In this document: positions 49,851 through 62,990 of the stretch, in pieces
How the letters are laid out: each line of letters begins with the position of its first letter
Position numbering within the stretch: the first letter of the stretch is position 1
Assembly (NCBI RefSeq): GCF_030867145.1
Contig: NC_134454.1
Coordinates: forward strand, 48,977,830 to 49,041,829
Reading direction: 5' to 3'
Source: Opisthocomus hoazin
Taxonomy: Eukaryota; Chordata; Aves; Opisthocomiformes; Opisthocomidae
Length of the DNA stretch: 64,000 nt
The notes under the pieces: model-generated
What the model was told of the DNA's origin: nothing
What the model saw: the letters and a program-made list of their open reading frames with translations, nothing else
Databases searched by the model: none
Made by a program: the position numbers and the translations under genes

Positions 49851-52800
49851 AGGGGTGACATCCTTCCACTTACCGGCATGGTGTGAAAACCCGGTGGAAC
49901 CTCTGTGTAGCCTTGTGGTGCGGATGTTGATTTCTGTGTGTTTGTTTGTTTTTCTGCCGTGAGGGAGTTAGCTCTCCAACGAGCGTAATCCCACTACCTA
50001 TGTTGTTTTAGAGAAATACGTGTATGCGAACTGCCTTCGTAGGTGGTGTTTCCTGAAAAGGCTTCCCTGTTGGGCGGGCGGCTGGCAGAGCCTGCTCCGC
50101 CGCTGCCTGTGACGGTGGGTGACAGGGCGGTGCCGGTGGTGCAACCCCAGCTGGTGGTTAATCCCTCGGTGAGAGCATGCTGGCGGTCTGAGAGCTTGTC
50201 TGGAAACCGTGCCTGCGGGATCTGCATTGTGAGTGCAGGTGCGAGTCTGTGTCGGAATATCTTTTTATTTTGGGGGCTGGGAACTGGCAAGATAATCTTT
50301 TCTGGACACCTTCCTACTTAGATAATTTTGCCACATGCCCCTGTTTCAACACAAAAAAAAAATTTGTTAGTTTCTGATGTTTGAGTTCCCTACTGTGATT
50401 ATTTTTTTTCGTGCCAACATAAACTGGGGAAATACTTTTTTTTTAAAAAAAAGCTTCATAAAAATAAGTTGCTCCTTTTATATTTTTTCAGAAAGGGAGG
50501 AAAGGATCCCAAACCAAGGAGTGGTCTAAGTGCGTGAAGTGATACCTTATCTACGTGTGAAGCAATACCTGATCTCAGGCTTAGCTTTCAGTTCAGTTTG
50601 GAGATGGCCGTGCTTGTACTTAAGCTTTCGTATTCTAGAAAATCACAAATTGTCTTCCAAATGGCAGCGTTTGAACTTGAAAAATATTCGATTGTCTTGG
50701 TAGTAGATGGTAACACACAATCAGCTGATTTATTTTAGCTTACTGCTGCTGGGAGCAACTTCCCTGAAATTATGCATGAGAAGCTACGATTGGAGAGGGA
50801 AGACTGGGGAGAAGGCTGTCTGAAGTCCACTTGGCTTACAGGGGGAGCCTGCTGTTTCACCTCATGTATAGGTTATAGTCTAGGGAAGACATTCAGCTTG
50901 TCACTCAACAACTTGTCAGCAATGTATCTTGTGATTAGAGACTTCACAGTCTTTAAAATTCATGGTGATACTCTGCTGGACATATCTGGTGACCACCTGT
51001 TTTTTGGCTCTTGATGTGTTAGCTGAAACTTCTCCTCGAATTCCAGTGTCTGTGAGCTGCTTGCTCTTAGGAGATTGCTCTTGTGATATGAATTACTGAT
51101 GTCCGAAAGAACTGAATGCTGCTCGAGTCACCCTGGTCCTGCAGTATAACTGCAGTAACTGAAGTGTTTAAACTCCTTCAACAACTTAGAAGGGAAGTCA
51201 GGTTTCTTGGAGTGAGTGTGAGGGTGCTGAAGATGGCAGCTGCTCGTCTGAGTGCTTAGGAGGGATTTGTGGTGGCAGGGTACCTCTGAGTGTGTTTTCA
51301 AGCCCTGCCACTGCACACAGCTTAACTGTCCAATATCCTGTCAAGAAGATTATGAACTGTTCAGTGTGTGTCCTGGATAGATGGATGATTGAGCGTGGTT
51401 TACATTTGGAAGTACAGTTTTGTAACAGTTAAACACAGAAAGACTGGATGTAGGGGGGGAAGAGGGGAGCACCCAAACAGACATCCTTCCCTTCTTTTGC
51501 AACAGCTGCAGAGGTGAAAGTCCTGAAACTGTCATCCTAAAAGCTTGATACATTAAAAGGCACATAAAAAAATTTTCACTGCAGCTTTAAAAAAACCTTA
51601 CCGTTTATGAGAAGCAGGATATCCAGGGTTTTGTGTGCTGGAGGTAGGTAATACTGTTTTAATTGCTCCAAGTATAATCCGTGAGCTAAATGGTACATAT
51701 CAAGGTTTTGAAAGTGAGAATGGTTGCTGAGAGTTTTATGGATTGTGAGATGAATGTGTTGCTGCGTACTAATGAGGTTGAAGGGCTGGAAGTATATTTG
51801 AGTAGATAAATCTGCAACATGGAGCCACAGATTTTTTTTTTTTTTTCCTTTGCTTTTTTTTCTTCTGGATTAAAACCAGGCTTGAGGGTTTGTTTTAACT
51901 CAGCTGGTGAACTACTGAGTTCAGATGTTTGGGTTGGCTTCTTTAGAGAGTGACCTTAGCCATCAAGACAGTGTAAGCTTAAGGAGTGGTCAGTAGGTTA
52001 GGTGCTGGAAAGCACCTCTGATATTTTGCACTGTATGAGCAAAACATTTCCAAGAGATGGGGAAAGTCACTGGGTTTCCAGATCTTGTTCGGGTTTTGGT
52101 GTAGGGATATGCTTATTTTCTGCTATGATTGTCCTTTTAATCCTGGCTATTTTTATTGCCCCCTTTCCCTCCCTGTGCCATTCACCTTCTACCTGATGAA
52201 AGGGTTATGCTAGCTGGGCAAGAAGTAGCTGACTTTTGCAATATTTCTGTCAACTTAAATCATGCAGGCTTTGAATGTGATACTCTGTGAGCCTGATGAT
52301 GGCAAGTTTGTCGTGTCTCCAGGAGTAACCTTATGCTTGCCGTGCCGGTCACTTTCTAGGAGCTTCTTTCCAGGCAAGAAATGAAACGCAGTTTTCTTAC
52401 TTTGCTTTTCTTTTCCTGGTAAATGCTTTGTTTCTTTCTTTCTTTTTTTTTTTTATTTTTAAAGGGATTCACTGTTGGATATTTACAGCTTTTTTGGCTA
52501 CATGTGTCAGGCTGTTTTTACAGTTAAGTAGACTGTTGGTAATCGGCTGCATGACATAGTTGGCAAGCTGCTGTACCAGGCTTTGGTGCTTCAGTCTTCT
52601 GTGAAGCTTTATGCATGTCATTTTGAATGTCTGATTATGCACTGCAGTTTATCTAGTCATGTCAAAAAGTCAGCAGTTTGCAGTAATGCAACAGTGGGTA
52701 AACTAATCAGCTGACTTTTTTTTCCCTACTATAAATATTTGTAGCAAAGAGTACAAGGAAAAGGCAGTAGCTGGTTTTCAGAAGTGTTTTTTCTTTGACT

Positions 52801-55800
52801 AGGAAAGGTTGTTAGCCTTTTCAGTTGTATTTTGAATTTGAAAATTAGACTTTTTTCCTTACAATTACATCTGGAGGAAAAATATCTCTGGTTTTTCTAG
52901 TATCTTGAACAAACTTTTTATCATGGAAGAAATACTTTTGATGTACCCTTAGATACATTATCATTGTTTGATGACACTGAAAGCTTTTTGTACAGCTGCA
53001 TATTAAAGTATTAGGAAGAGATAACTGCTTAGTGTGTACTCGAAGCCATTCTGTCGTAATTTACAGTTTAATTTAAGGAACAGCTGGTCCTGAAAATTAT
53101 CTCTCTCTGAGCTATTGACTAGGACTTTAAGTCCTGTGAGACTTCCACAAAGTAAGATTGGGGATGGGGTGGGAAGTTTAATGTTTTTGTTTCCCAGTGC
53201 TTGTAGAAGAAAGTTCAGGAACTGGACTAGGAATAGAGAGCTTCAGAAAACAGACTTTCCCTGCCACATTAGTTATAACTCTTTATGGATATGGAATCTG
53301 TTTACTGGATTGTAGTTGAGTACAGTGTAGGATTTGCCAACCTGAAAGTTTGTTGTGAAGCTTGAAGGATTTCACCAGGCTTTCAATCATTAGAGTTTAG
53401 AGTTGGATTATAGATAACCAAAACCTTTATATATTATATTGCGGATTGAGCTTTCAGGATACAAAGCAGTTTGTAGAAATAACTGTGGCATCTCAAAGTA
53501 GTCTGCGAGAGTTTTAATCTAAAATTAGGTCTCATGTTTTTATTAAGGAAATTGTTGACGTCCAATAACTTTGCCAGTTTGTATGGCTTTAAAGTACAAG
53601 TGTTTTCTGTCAAAAAAACAACTTTTCAAAAAAATATTTGTGGAAGTTTTCACTTAGGGTACTGAATTGGAAAACAATATGTCATATATGAATAAGTAAA
53701 AGATTAAGTGGCCAGAAGGGTTATTTAAGGTATAATTTCTAAGCCCTTTGCGAAGGGACAGTCCTGCTTATGGTACAAGAGAAGGAGGCGGTGGAGGCAG
53801 CACCGCTGAATTGACAGCAGTGGCCTGTTCTTACTGCTGCCAGAGCAAGAGCACAGTGCTGTCCTGGTGAATGTTTCTCACGTAATCTTAAGTAACATAC
53901 TTGAGTTTTCCATATGCAGGGATATTTGTGGGGTTTTGCCATATTTAGGATGCTGGTTGTCACAATGTTAACCTGCTTTCTACAAGCATTCTGGGTAGTT
54001 TGCTTTTTGGTACTGAGACAGTGGCTCTTGCTGTCTCACATGTTGCTGCTCATCCTAAATTTTGAACACAGGGCGAATTCCTACAAGTGTAAATTACTGT
54101 TCCGGCAAACCATTTACTTCTATGTTTAAAAAAGTAAACCACAGGTAGTATTTTGGAGTCAAGATTGCCTAGAGCACAGAGAGTGTAGTAGTCTTTTTAC
54201 ATGGTTGTGTTTAAACAGACTTACTTGGTGTCTTGAAAAAGAATATTTTGACCTATGAACAGCTTCTGAGACTTCGGAGTAAGTGAAATGATACACTATC
54301 AAAGGTCAGTTTGCTTCTGGTTTAATCTGTACTGGGACTGGGGAGACCCACATGTACTTGTATGAGAGGGAGAAGTGTCTTTTGGAAGCCTCCCCCAGAA
54401 TGCAATCAGCTGATGTAGTGGAGGGTTTTGATTTTCGGCCTAGCATTTGTGAAATTTTAATTTATTACATATTTTCTCAGTTCATGCCTAGGGTTTCGCT
54501 ATGTAATTTTTTAATTCATTGCTTTTTGACACAATTCTGTCTTCTGAAATTTTGTATTCCTTCCTTTTTTGCATACTTGCTTTTTTTTTTTCCTACTGTA
54601 GCATTTACAAAGATTTTGCTCAGCTACTTGCCTCTGCTATGAAATAAACAGGTACACAGCAAAGAAATTACTTACTTGCTGTGCACTTGTTCATGCTTAC
54701 TCTTTTAACCTTTCAAATCCGTAACTCCATGATGAGCGTAAGTGAAGTTTGAGCTCTGGCTTTGAAAATACTTTGGGATGTGCCTAGCTTTGAATACAAA
54801 GCAAAACATGGAGATACATATATAGGTGAACAATCTTACAGGTTTTGCAGATTTATTATGCTAGATACACGCAATAAAACTTAAGCTTTATTTTGTCTCT
54901 TCATGAGTATGATTTATGTGTAGTTTTTGCAACTCATTTATGATGATAAAATATCTTTTAATATATAGCGATCAGACTCAGAAAATAGGCCTTTTTTCTG
55001 TAGAAAATATATTAGTTAAGAAAATGGGTTTCAGAAAGTAAAACCAGAGAAAATAGAATATACAGCAAGCAGAACAGATTTAATAGTATCAATAACCTGT
55101 GCATATCCGTACTTATTTTTTATTTTTCTAGTTTCATTTGATGAAAAGAACTGTCTTTGGAATGCAAAGTACTTTGCAGGCAAGTCCCAGTATTAACCAG
55201 GGTAAATTTCAGAGGTCTCTGGCTTTTCTAAGGAGTTTATTTTCAGTGGGGGTTTTTGCTTTTCTTGTGTGTGGTTGTGTGTTTTTTCGTTTGTTTTTTT
55301 TGTTTGTTTTTAAGGGGCTGGGGGTGTGAAGAAAAGAAAATACAGCACTACTTGAAATTTTTTAGTTGCAGTTATATTTGCAAGACAGGCTTGCTCTGTG
55401 TTAAAGTATTTTGGTCAATTGAAGCATGTGAGTTCTGTTTATGTAAACTCAGAATGTCTTCCAGCTTCAGTAGCAGATATATTATTTTTGTCTTCCCTAA
55501 GTGAGAGTTCTAATAGCAGGATTTTAGTATAAAAACTGGGTTTTTTTCAGCCTCCATGGCCTTGAGAGGTAGGCTTTATCTGGCATGCTCTGTACATGTT
55601 GATTCTGACCATGTCTTTTTTTGTGGCAGTCATTTTGCCCTGTCTGACTAGTACTGCTCCCTGTGCTTACCATTAGCTTGCTGGCTACTGGTAGATTTGT
55701 CTTCCATGGCAGTTGTTTGAAAACATACGTTTTTGGGATATTTCGCGCTGCAAGAAAACAGGCTTGATGGCAAGACAGTCTGGTATAATTCCCTACAAAT

Positions 55801-58729
55801 ATGTATGTAAATATTTTAAATGTATATTTAAAAAACTTCCAGTTTCAGTGTGAATGAAAAAGGGAAAAAAAAATAGCAGCCATGAAAGCAGAGTTGCTGT
55901 TGGTTAAAATAAAAATCTCAAGCCTCAGATGTGAAGTTACTGTGTGTTTAACATATGGGAATTTCTTTCAGATGTGATGTTATCAAAGTGACAGTGAAAG
56001 TGCTCAGCACTGGCATGTTGTAATGGTGACTATGCATTTTTTCTTAGTACATTTTTAAGTTAGAGTAAGGATTGGAGGTTGATTTTAGTGGCTGCCTTCT
56101 TTACTGTCCGTTAGGGATTAATGGGATAAAAGGGAAAACAATTTACAGTGAATTCACTTTACTGCAGGTTCTGGTGCAGTTGATCCATGCATTACTGTAC
56201 TGAGTTTAATTTGATTTCTTCAGTTCTATTTAAAGATGGCTGTTCAGAGCATATAGAAATTCATGCTAGCAATAAATAAGGGGTATACTCACTTTCCACT
56301 GAAATACATGCATTGGTTTAAGTACCAGAATCTTCAAGAAGGTGCAAGAAGAGCTATGTGACAGTGCATACAAAGTATTTGGCTAGCATCATTTACTTTT
56401 TTTTAATTCCCTCTTTCCATTATTAGGTAAATGATGGAGAGTAAATATGATGGTTAGGTGACTTGCTACTGCGGTATGAAGTTCCTGATATTTGCATGAA
56501 AATGACAAAGGATTCCTGTAAGAGAGAAGACAAACAAGGGAGGTGGGACAGGCACTGGCCTCACTTTAATGAGGGGGATTTTTATTTATTTGCTTATTTT
56601 TTGAAACAGATGGCATTTTTAGATTTCTCTTACCCCAAAGCGGCGAATTTAGGATCACAGAAGTATGTGTATGTCGATAAATGGGAATGAGACACTCCTT
56701 TCTGGAAGAACCAGGAGCCGGTTTTGACTGTGCATCGGATACAGATAGAAGAGGTCAAGGAGCACAGAGGGCTTTGTCTGGTGTCGCTAGTGAAGCGTTT
56801 GGACAAGAAACATCACGAGTGCTTGATGTGCGATCTTCAGGGGTTGCAGTAAGGGAAGAAGCCTCAAGCCTGGAAGTCAGCAAAGCAAACCCCATATCTA
56901 GAAGTTTCCTCCTCCACATGAGAAGAACTGGGACTGAGCCTGTTCATAAAAGATGATGACAACATCTGGATTCTGTGACCTTGGTCATAATCCCTTTGTT
57001 TTCTTGCAGAAGCTCTGAGGTCCAGTCACCTGTGCTAGCAGAATGGTATTAGCATTGAGCATTAAGAGCACAGTACCAGAACGACTAATTCCCCTTTTCA
57101 CACACCCCCACGCAGGTTATTACCTAAATAGCATCAGTAAAAAATTCCTCTGAATCCTGTTAGAAGGTCTGACCAGAGTTATTGCTGACTTGGAGAGGCT
57201 GAGCATCTTGGTGTTCTTCTAATGCATGTAAATCAGTATTCAGGAAGATTATGTTCTTACGAGTTGTCTGTAGTCTAATAGGCACTCCCAGTAGTGCATA
57301 ACAGACACGTCTGAACATGCGGTCTGAATGAAGTGGTGGCAGCTCGTTTCTGTAGCCGTTGTTTTGAGCAAAAGAAAATAGCTTTGTGGTAGTGCTCGCC
57401 ATTCTGTGCAGTAGCTTTGCGATTACAGGATTTATCCAGGAAGTAGGAGTCTGGGTTCCATGTAATTCTGTTACGCTTCAGCACGTGCCAGAGCTTACAT
57501 GAGAGGTGAACACTGCGGGCTATGCTCTGCCCTTCCACACGAGCTTTGCCGGTGAGTGGCAGAATTTCATAGGACTGAAAATATGGATCGGTGGAGAAGG
57601 GGAGTCAGTGGCTCAGTGAGAAGGAAGTCACCTAGGAGGGAGGCAAATACATGTCACATAAGGCATGTCTTGGTTTTTTCTGGGGGGAAAGGAAAAAATG
57701 ATGTGTAACTTCTTGCAGTCTGTTTAATTTATCTTGGTGTTGGTAGTGTTATTATAGTGAGTGAAGCTTTCTGGTTTGGAACTCTACCTGTCCGGAGAAA
57801 TTTCCAATGAAGAAGCTGCCTGTTTCCCCTGTACAGGTGGGAGGACAGAGGGGGTAATGTTCCACAGACAATGTGAAAACACACAGGGAGATTCCACAGG
57901 ATCCAGCATATACCAGCTTGAAGTTTAACTAGTCAACACTCCCTGCTCTCCTCTGTTCCTCTCCAACTTGAGGCCTTTTTTTTTTTTTTCAATTGTTGTT
58001 GTTGGTCTTTTAAATACAGAAGAACTAATGCTAATTTACCCTCTGCTTTGCTACCACTGGCAGGCAAGTGTGTTTAAAAAGTATGTTTAAATTAAGACTT
58101 GTACATCTTCTGCCTTTACCTTTCTATCCATCCTTTGTTCAAAATAAGCATAATATTAAAAGTTTTAAAAATGGTTTGGAAGTGGCTTTTTTGCATCACC
58201 TAGTAAAATGTTAAAGAGAGATTTTGTTACTTTAGCATGCAGAAGTGTTCCACCACAACTGTGGGTTGCTGGTGTATGCATTTATATCTCTTCTTTTTCT
58301 CCCTGTTCTTTCTCACTGTTTTTTTTTGCAGGGGTTCTTGTGCGTTTTCTTATCTGCTTGTCTTTTCTCCTTGACCTGGAGCATTTGCACATTAGCGTTT
58401 ACTGAAATTCTTTGTGAATTTTGACCAAAACAAATTCGGATCTTGCAGTTCAAGATAGTTTAACTCTGTAGCTGGCTCCACTTGTACAGCAGTTCAGTAC
58501 ACTATAATATGTAGATACTTTTGGCACTGGCAGACTGTTCATCATCTGTCTGACAGCAGGTCAACGCTGCAAGTAAAACAGCACTTGGCTACTTGAATTA
58601 AAGTATCTAATATTTTCACCCCAGTAAGACCTTCAGCTGGTTTGGATAATCCAGACCTTATAATTTGTGAAATTGTATATATTGTGGTGGACACAGCTAT
58701 TCTCTTGTAACTGTTCATTTTCTTTAAAG

Positions 58730-58860
58730 GAAGTCAAGCTAGTTTACACTTGAAGGGTACTTGGACAAATCTGGGACACCTGTTAACTTGAGTCAAGCTG
58801 GAATTCTTGTGGAAAGCTGAGCGTTAGTTTCCTGGCTGCTGGGAAAAGATTCTGCTTTCA
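58730..58860 (+). other. AGTPBP1: Candidate AGTPBP1 non-coding 5' exon
   Basis: A TTCTTTAAAG acceptor-like site is followed 131 bases later by a strong donor, TTTCAG|GTAAGT. No long frame is present, so if used it would be 5' UTR. Support is splice signals only. Confidence 0.25.
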
Positions 58861-59882
58861 GGTAAGTCTGGAGATAAGCTTGCTTCATACTTCATTTGCT
58901 TGAGGCTTTTAGCAATTGCAGAGTGGAATTTACCAGTAATAAAAACCTGATTATTTTACATGCTGAATAACAAGGATTTTTGAGAAGTCTTACAAATTTC
59001 TCTTGGGGGGCAGGGGGACTGTGTGTGCGTGCTTCACTGAATTTCTTGCCTGCGTTTGCCAAGAGAACAAGTGCTTTATTGTCTTTGTTCTCAACACCCA
59101 GATCTTTGAACAGCTTTATTCCCCCTTTCTTCTGCCTTCTACCTGAAAACTAACCACCGTGCTCTTTGAGGACACTGGGTTTTTTTCACAGTGGGCATAT
59201 TTGTCATTCATATTAGATCTCGAATAGAGGTACTGAGGTTCAGTTAAATGGTCCTGTAGACTGCAACCTTAATTGCTTGGAGGCACCGTCTGAGGAAGCA
59301 GTGTACCCTGAGGACGCTCTGTCCTTAAAAGGATAGGAAAATTGAGTCCTTAGCACGATATGGTTTCTGTCCAAGAAACGTATTCAGGTCTTACTTAAAT
59401 AAGGACACCAAACACTCCATGCTTCTCACTGTGCCTCTAGTCCTAGTTATCCTATAGATACATGAAATGGCAGTCAGAAAGAAGTGTGTTACGGCATCTC
59501 ACAACATTGTCAAATAAGTTAAAAGAAGTGTATTTACTGGCTTCAGCTAAAGCTGTGTTTGAGAAAATTCAATCTTGAACATGAAAATACTGTCTATGAA
59601 GTAACTGATGTAAATTTCTGGTTTCCTGTAATTGGACTCTGAACTTGGTGGGGCTGAATTATAATGCAGAACCATACTCCATACTTAGAATGCAATAGTT
59701 TATTTTAAAAGCTGGGTCAAATGGAATGAAGAGAGAAGAGTTTGTGACAGTGTGGAGAAGTGCAACCAACGCGATCTAATTTATTTAACATTTCTAGTGT
59801 AGAAACATCCAATGTGGTGGTAGCATTAAATTATTAAAGAAGAAAAGATGTTGATAATATGTAGTTGTTTAATATCTTCCAG

Positions 59883-59953
59883 ATTATCAGAGATGGTCAT
59901 TTGAAGAATCAGGTTTCCGATATGAACAAAGTAAAAACATCATCTGAAAAAAG
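59883..59953 (+). CDS. AGTPBP1: AGTPBP1 (CCP1/Nna1) start-codon exon, partial gene
   Basis: AGTPBP1 is the cytosolic metallocarboxypeptidase that trims polyglutamate side chains and C-terminal Glu from tubulin; its loss causes Purkinje cell degeneration in mice. The exon starts after a TATCTTCCAG acceptor. ATG at 59922 gives MNKVKTSSEK plus two bases (AG) before GTAAAT. Human AGTPBP1, from memory, begins MSKLKVIPEKS, with the same length to the split Ser. This similarity, the strand and synteny support the call. The remaining exons (armadillo-like region and carboxypeptidase domain) are to the right of the window. Ten residues are too few for certainty. Confidence 0.62.
59893..59904 (+). promoter_or_regulatory. 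Minimal upstream ORF in AGTPBP1 5' UTR
   Basis: ATG-GTC-ATT-TGA, three codons and a stop, lies in the same exon 17 bases before the proposed AGTPBP1 start codon. It could lower initiation at the main ATG. Function is inferred. Confidence 0.4.
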
Positions 59954-61505
59954 GTAAATTTAAAACTACAGTGACTTCTCAACATCAAGCTATTTGAGAT
60001 TTGTGAAAAAGCAGTCTTTATCTTAATAATAAAAGAAATAAAATACACATTATGGGTTCCTAGTAAGAATGTGTAAGTTGATGTGCTGAAACACTGAGGG
60101 AGTCAATATTGATTAACATCAAGTAGTTTCACATTTAAATACATTATTTTTTGAATTAAGTTTTCATTTCCTTAGATATGTTCAAATATAATATATATGT
60201 TAAATTTAATTGAAACAATTATAATTTCATGCAAATACTGGCAAAACATAAAATGATTTCTACTGAAGGAATTAAAGGACAAGTGTATAGTACTGTGTAA
60301 AAAGCCATGAATTTGTCACAAGATGTATATCATTCTCCAGCAGTCCTGCAATCCAGCACAGAGCTAGGACAAACAAAAGTGAGATTACAGAAGATCAGAA
60401 GAGGTGAAAAGTTGTTTGTTATTTTCATGATAACTTATTTTAGCAAATATTTGAAAAAGTTATGAGTTTATCTGTGGAAGACAACATGTCTGTTAAGCAT
60501 CAGGAAACTATTGAAAGGCTTTCAGTCTTACTCTTGTTAAGATAGCACATGTTAAACCACCTCATTAAATCAAACCATCTAATCAGATTTTACAAAAAAT
60601 TCGAAAGGTAGCAAAATAGGGAGTTTTGACTTCAGTCTTAGTTCTCTGAAATATCAGTTATTTCTTAAAGAAGTGGATGAATTTGCATGAAGGACATGCT
60701 CTACTGTGGATTAATTTTATATCTTGGGGTGCATTTAAATTAAAATTTTAAATCTTTGTATGTAGAATCATGTTTGCTTTTGCTGACTTTAACAGTGGAA
60801 CGGCTTGATATCAGAGACTGGTTTTTCCTGTTTGTGTGAGAGATGAATCAAAAGGAATAGTAAAGAAACTATTACCTTTTCTACTTACGGGTTATTAGTT
60901 CCTTAGGCATTATGATAAGCAAATGTCAGCAATGGATATTCTTGGAAATGCTGCTAATTATAATACATAAAGTATACTATCACAAATAATGTTAGCTTTT
61001 TGCAGAGTGGCTACTTTAGTACATTTCTTCTTCTTTAGTTATTGAGTTAAAGTTTCCGTCCATGCAATTCAAAACAGTTGCTCCCTAACTCATGAATAAA
61101 TTACGGTGAATTTATTGTATGGAGATAGTTGTGAACTGATCAGAAGTGTTGGCTCTTTAAAGATTATTTGGTAACTGTGGAGGTGGTTGAGAAGAAAAAA
61201 GTTTGGAAATTATTTGCATTGGAATAAAATGAAGACAAACTCATGAGAAGCCTGCCTACTTCAAAATACTTTTTCTAAGGCTTATTGAAACACAGAAGAC
61301 CTGTTTTCTTTGGGGGAAGAAGACACTCCCTGATACGTCAGTGTGCTGGCTGACTGCAAACCGCAGTGTCGGAGGAAGTAGGTGCAATTGGCAAACTGAA
61401 GGTTTCTGATGACTTCCTTCATTTGACTGTTATCTCTTGGAAGGGTTCTTGCAAGATGAATAGTCAAAATCTATTCTAAGACAACTGAATTTTTATAAGC
61501 TGCCA

Positions 61506-61786
61506 TAACAGTGGTGACAGGACAAGGGGCAATGGGCACAAACTGAGGCACAGGAAGTTCCGTCTGAACATGAGGAAGAACTTCTTCCCTCTGAGGGTGA
61601 CGGAGCACTGGAACAGGCTGCCCAGGGAGGTTGTGGAGTCTGCTTCTCGGGAGATATTCAAGACCCGCCTGGACAAGGTCCTCTACAACCTACTGTAGGT
61701 GACCCTGCTTCGGCAGGAGGGTTGGACTAGATGACCCACAGAGGTCCCTTCCAACCCCTACTATTCTGTGATTCTGTGATTCTGTG
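61506..61786 (+). mobile_element. CR1 LINE 3' end
   Basis: Well-preserved CR1 terminus: a GACAAGGGGCAATGGGCACA-type start, a GGAACAGGCTGCCCAGGGAG core, a GGTTGGACTAGATGACC segment and a terminal (ATTCTGTG)n tail of about three units. It is 5'-truncated and a younger subfamily than the copy at 26 kb, judging by its intact end. Confidence 0.95.
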
Positions 61787-62417
61787 AACAGCCATTAGAG
61801 TTATCTTTCTCATCTTGAGCAGACACTTAGAAAGGTGTAATGAAATGTTTTAGCATTTGCATAGCGAAAGTAGCATGCAGTGAGTAATAGAGAGTTGTGA
61901 ATCTAGCACTTCTTCATACTCAGAGTGCTTAAGCCTTTTGGGAGTTGGTGGGATTGGAAAAGACATCCCTGCAGTGAGGGAGCTTTCTTTGAGAAGATGT
62001 TTTCTTGTTGAGGGACATCTCTTTCAAACATGAAACCTTGCAGTCCTCTGTTCCTTACTGTATGGGTAGTTGCTTCCTCTATATTTGCACATAGCTCTCC
62101 TAACCAGAGAAAGAGGAAACCCACAAAGCTTTCTGGTTAGCTGGAGTCAACGCTGTATGCTTTGGCAACAGTTCAGATGATGGCAAGCTTTTTTGTGCTT
62201 CCTTTCCTCAAGTAAGATGGTAGTGTGAGGGGTGTTTTCAGTTGCAGCATTTCAACGTGGGATGGAGAAACGGTTTCCTGCCTATGGAGACATGCAGTAT
62301 ATGGGATCAAATAAGCCTGGTAAACTTCACTTTAGGATGTTTAAAGAAAGTCTAAATCCATCCCAGAATGATAATTACCAGTTGTCTTCAGAACTCATGA
62401 GACTTGGGTTAAGTAGT

Positions 62418-62990
62418 TGTCGTAGTTTAACTTGGCAGCTGGCAACTAAGCACTAGACAGTTGCTCTATCACCTCTCCCCCTACAGCAGGATGGGGAGGA
62501 GAAGGGAAAACTCGTGGGATGAGACAAAGCCAGTTTCGTAAGTCAACAAAGGAAATACTAGTACTAATACTGATAATAGTAATGGCAATAATAATAATAA
62601 TGAATATGCAAACCAAACTGTATACAATACAATTTTTCTCACCATCTGACAACCAATTCACAGCCCCAAAAAGGTTTGAACTCCCAGCTGAGAGTGGATT
62701 TGAAAAAACTCATGGAAACCGAAAACCCGATAGCCTTCTTCCCCCTGGCCAAACCCATTCAGAAACCGAGTGTGGTGTCTATGGTATGGAATATTTCCGT
62801 TGGCCAGCTTAGCTATCTGTCTGGCTGTGTTCCTTCCCAGCTCCTGCACACCTGCTCATTAGCTGAATATGAGAAACTGGAAAAAGGCTTTGATTTATGG
62901 CAGCAACTGAAAAAGTCAATGTTACCAACATTCTTCTACTACATCCAAAACACAGCAGGGAGGAAAATTATCCCAGCCAAAACCAGGACA
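62418..62990 (-). mobile_element. Solo LTR of the same avian ERV family, with target duplication
   Basis: On the minus strand it begins TGTCCTGGTTTTGGCTGGGA and ends AAGTTAAACTACGACA, with TG...CA ends, like the copy at 36.7 kb. It is flanked by a perfect 5-bp duplication, GTAGT, at 62413-62417 and 62991-62995. No internal retroviral sequence is present. The AAT-rich stretch at 62587-62602 matches the equivalent position in the other copy. Confidence 0.9.

Larger units (their letters stand above)
49237..59882 (+). other. AGTPBP1: Probable AGTPBP1 intron 1
   Basis: A long AT-rich stretch with T-rich runs (for example 51830-51850, 52440-52455 and 57970-57985) and no recognised coding exon. A possible extra non-coding exon lies at 58730-58860. 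The open frame at 56681-56956 has no recognisable product. Intron status depends on the CpG island at 49 kb really being the AGTPBP1 promoter. Confidence 0.5.

Noticed and set aside
56681-56956. 91-codon plus-strand frame
   Set aside because: ATG start but no recognised family, no splice support and no promoter. Likely chance in an intron.
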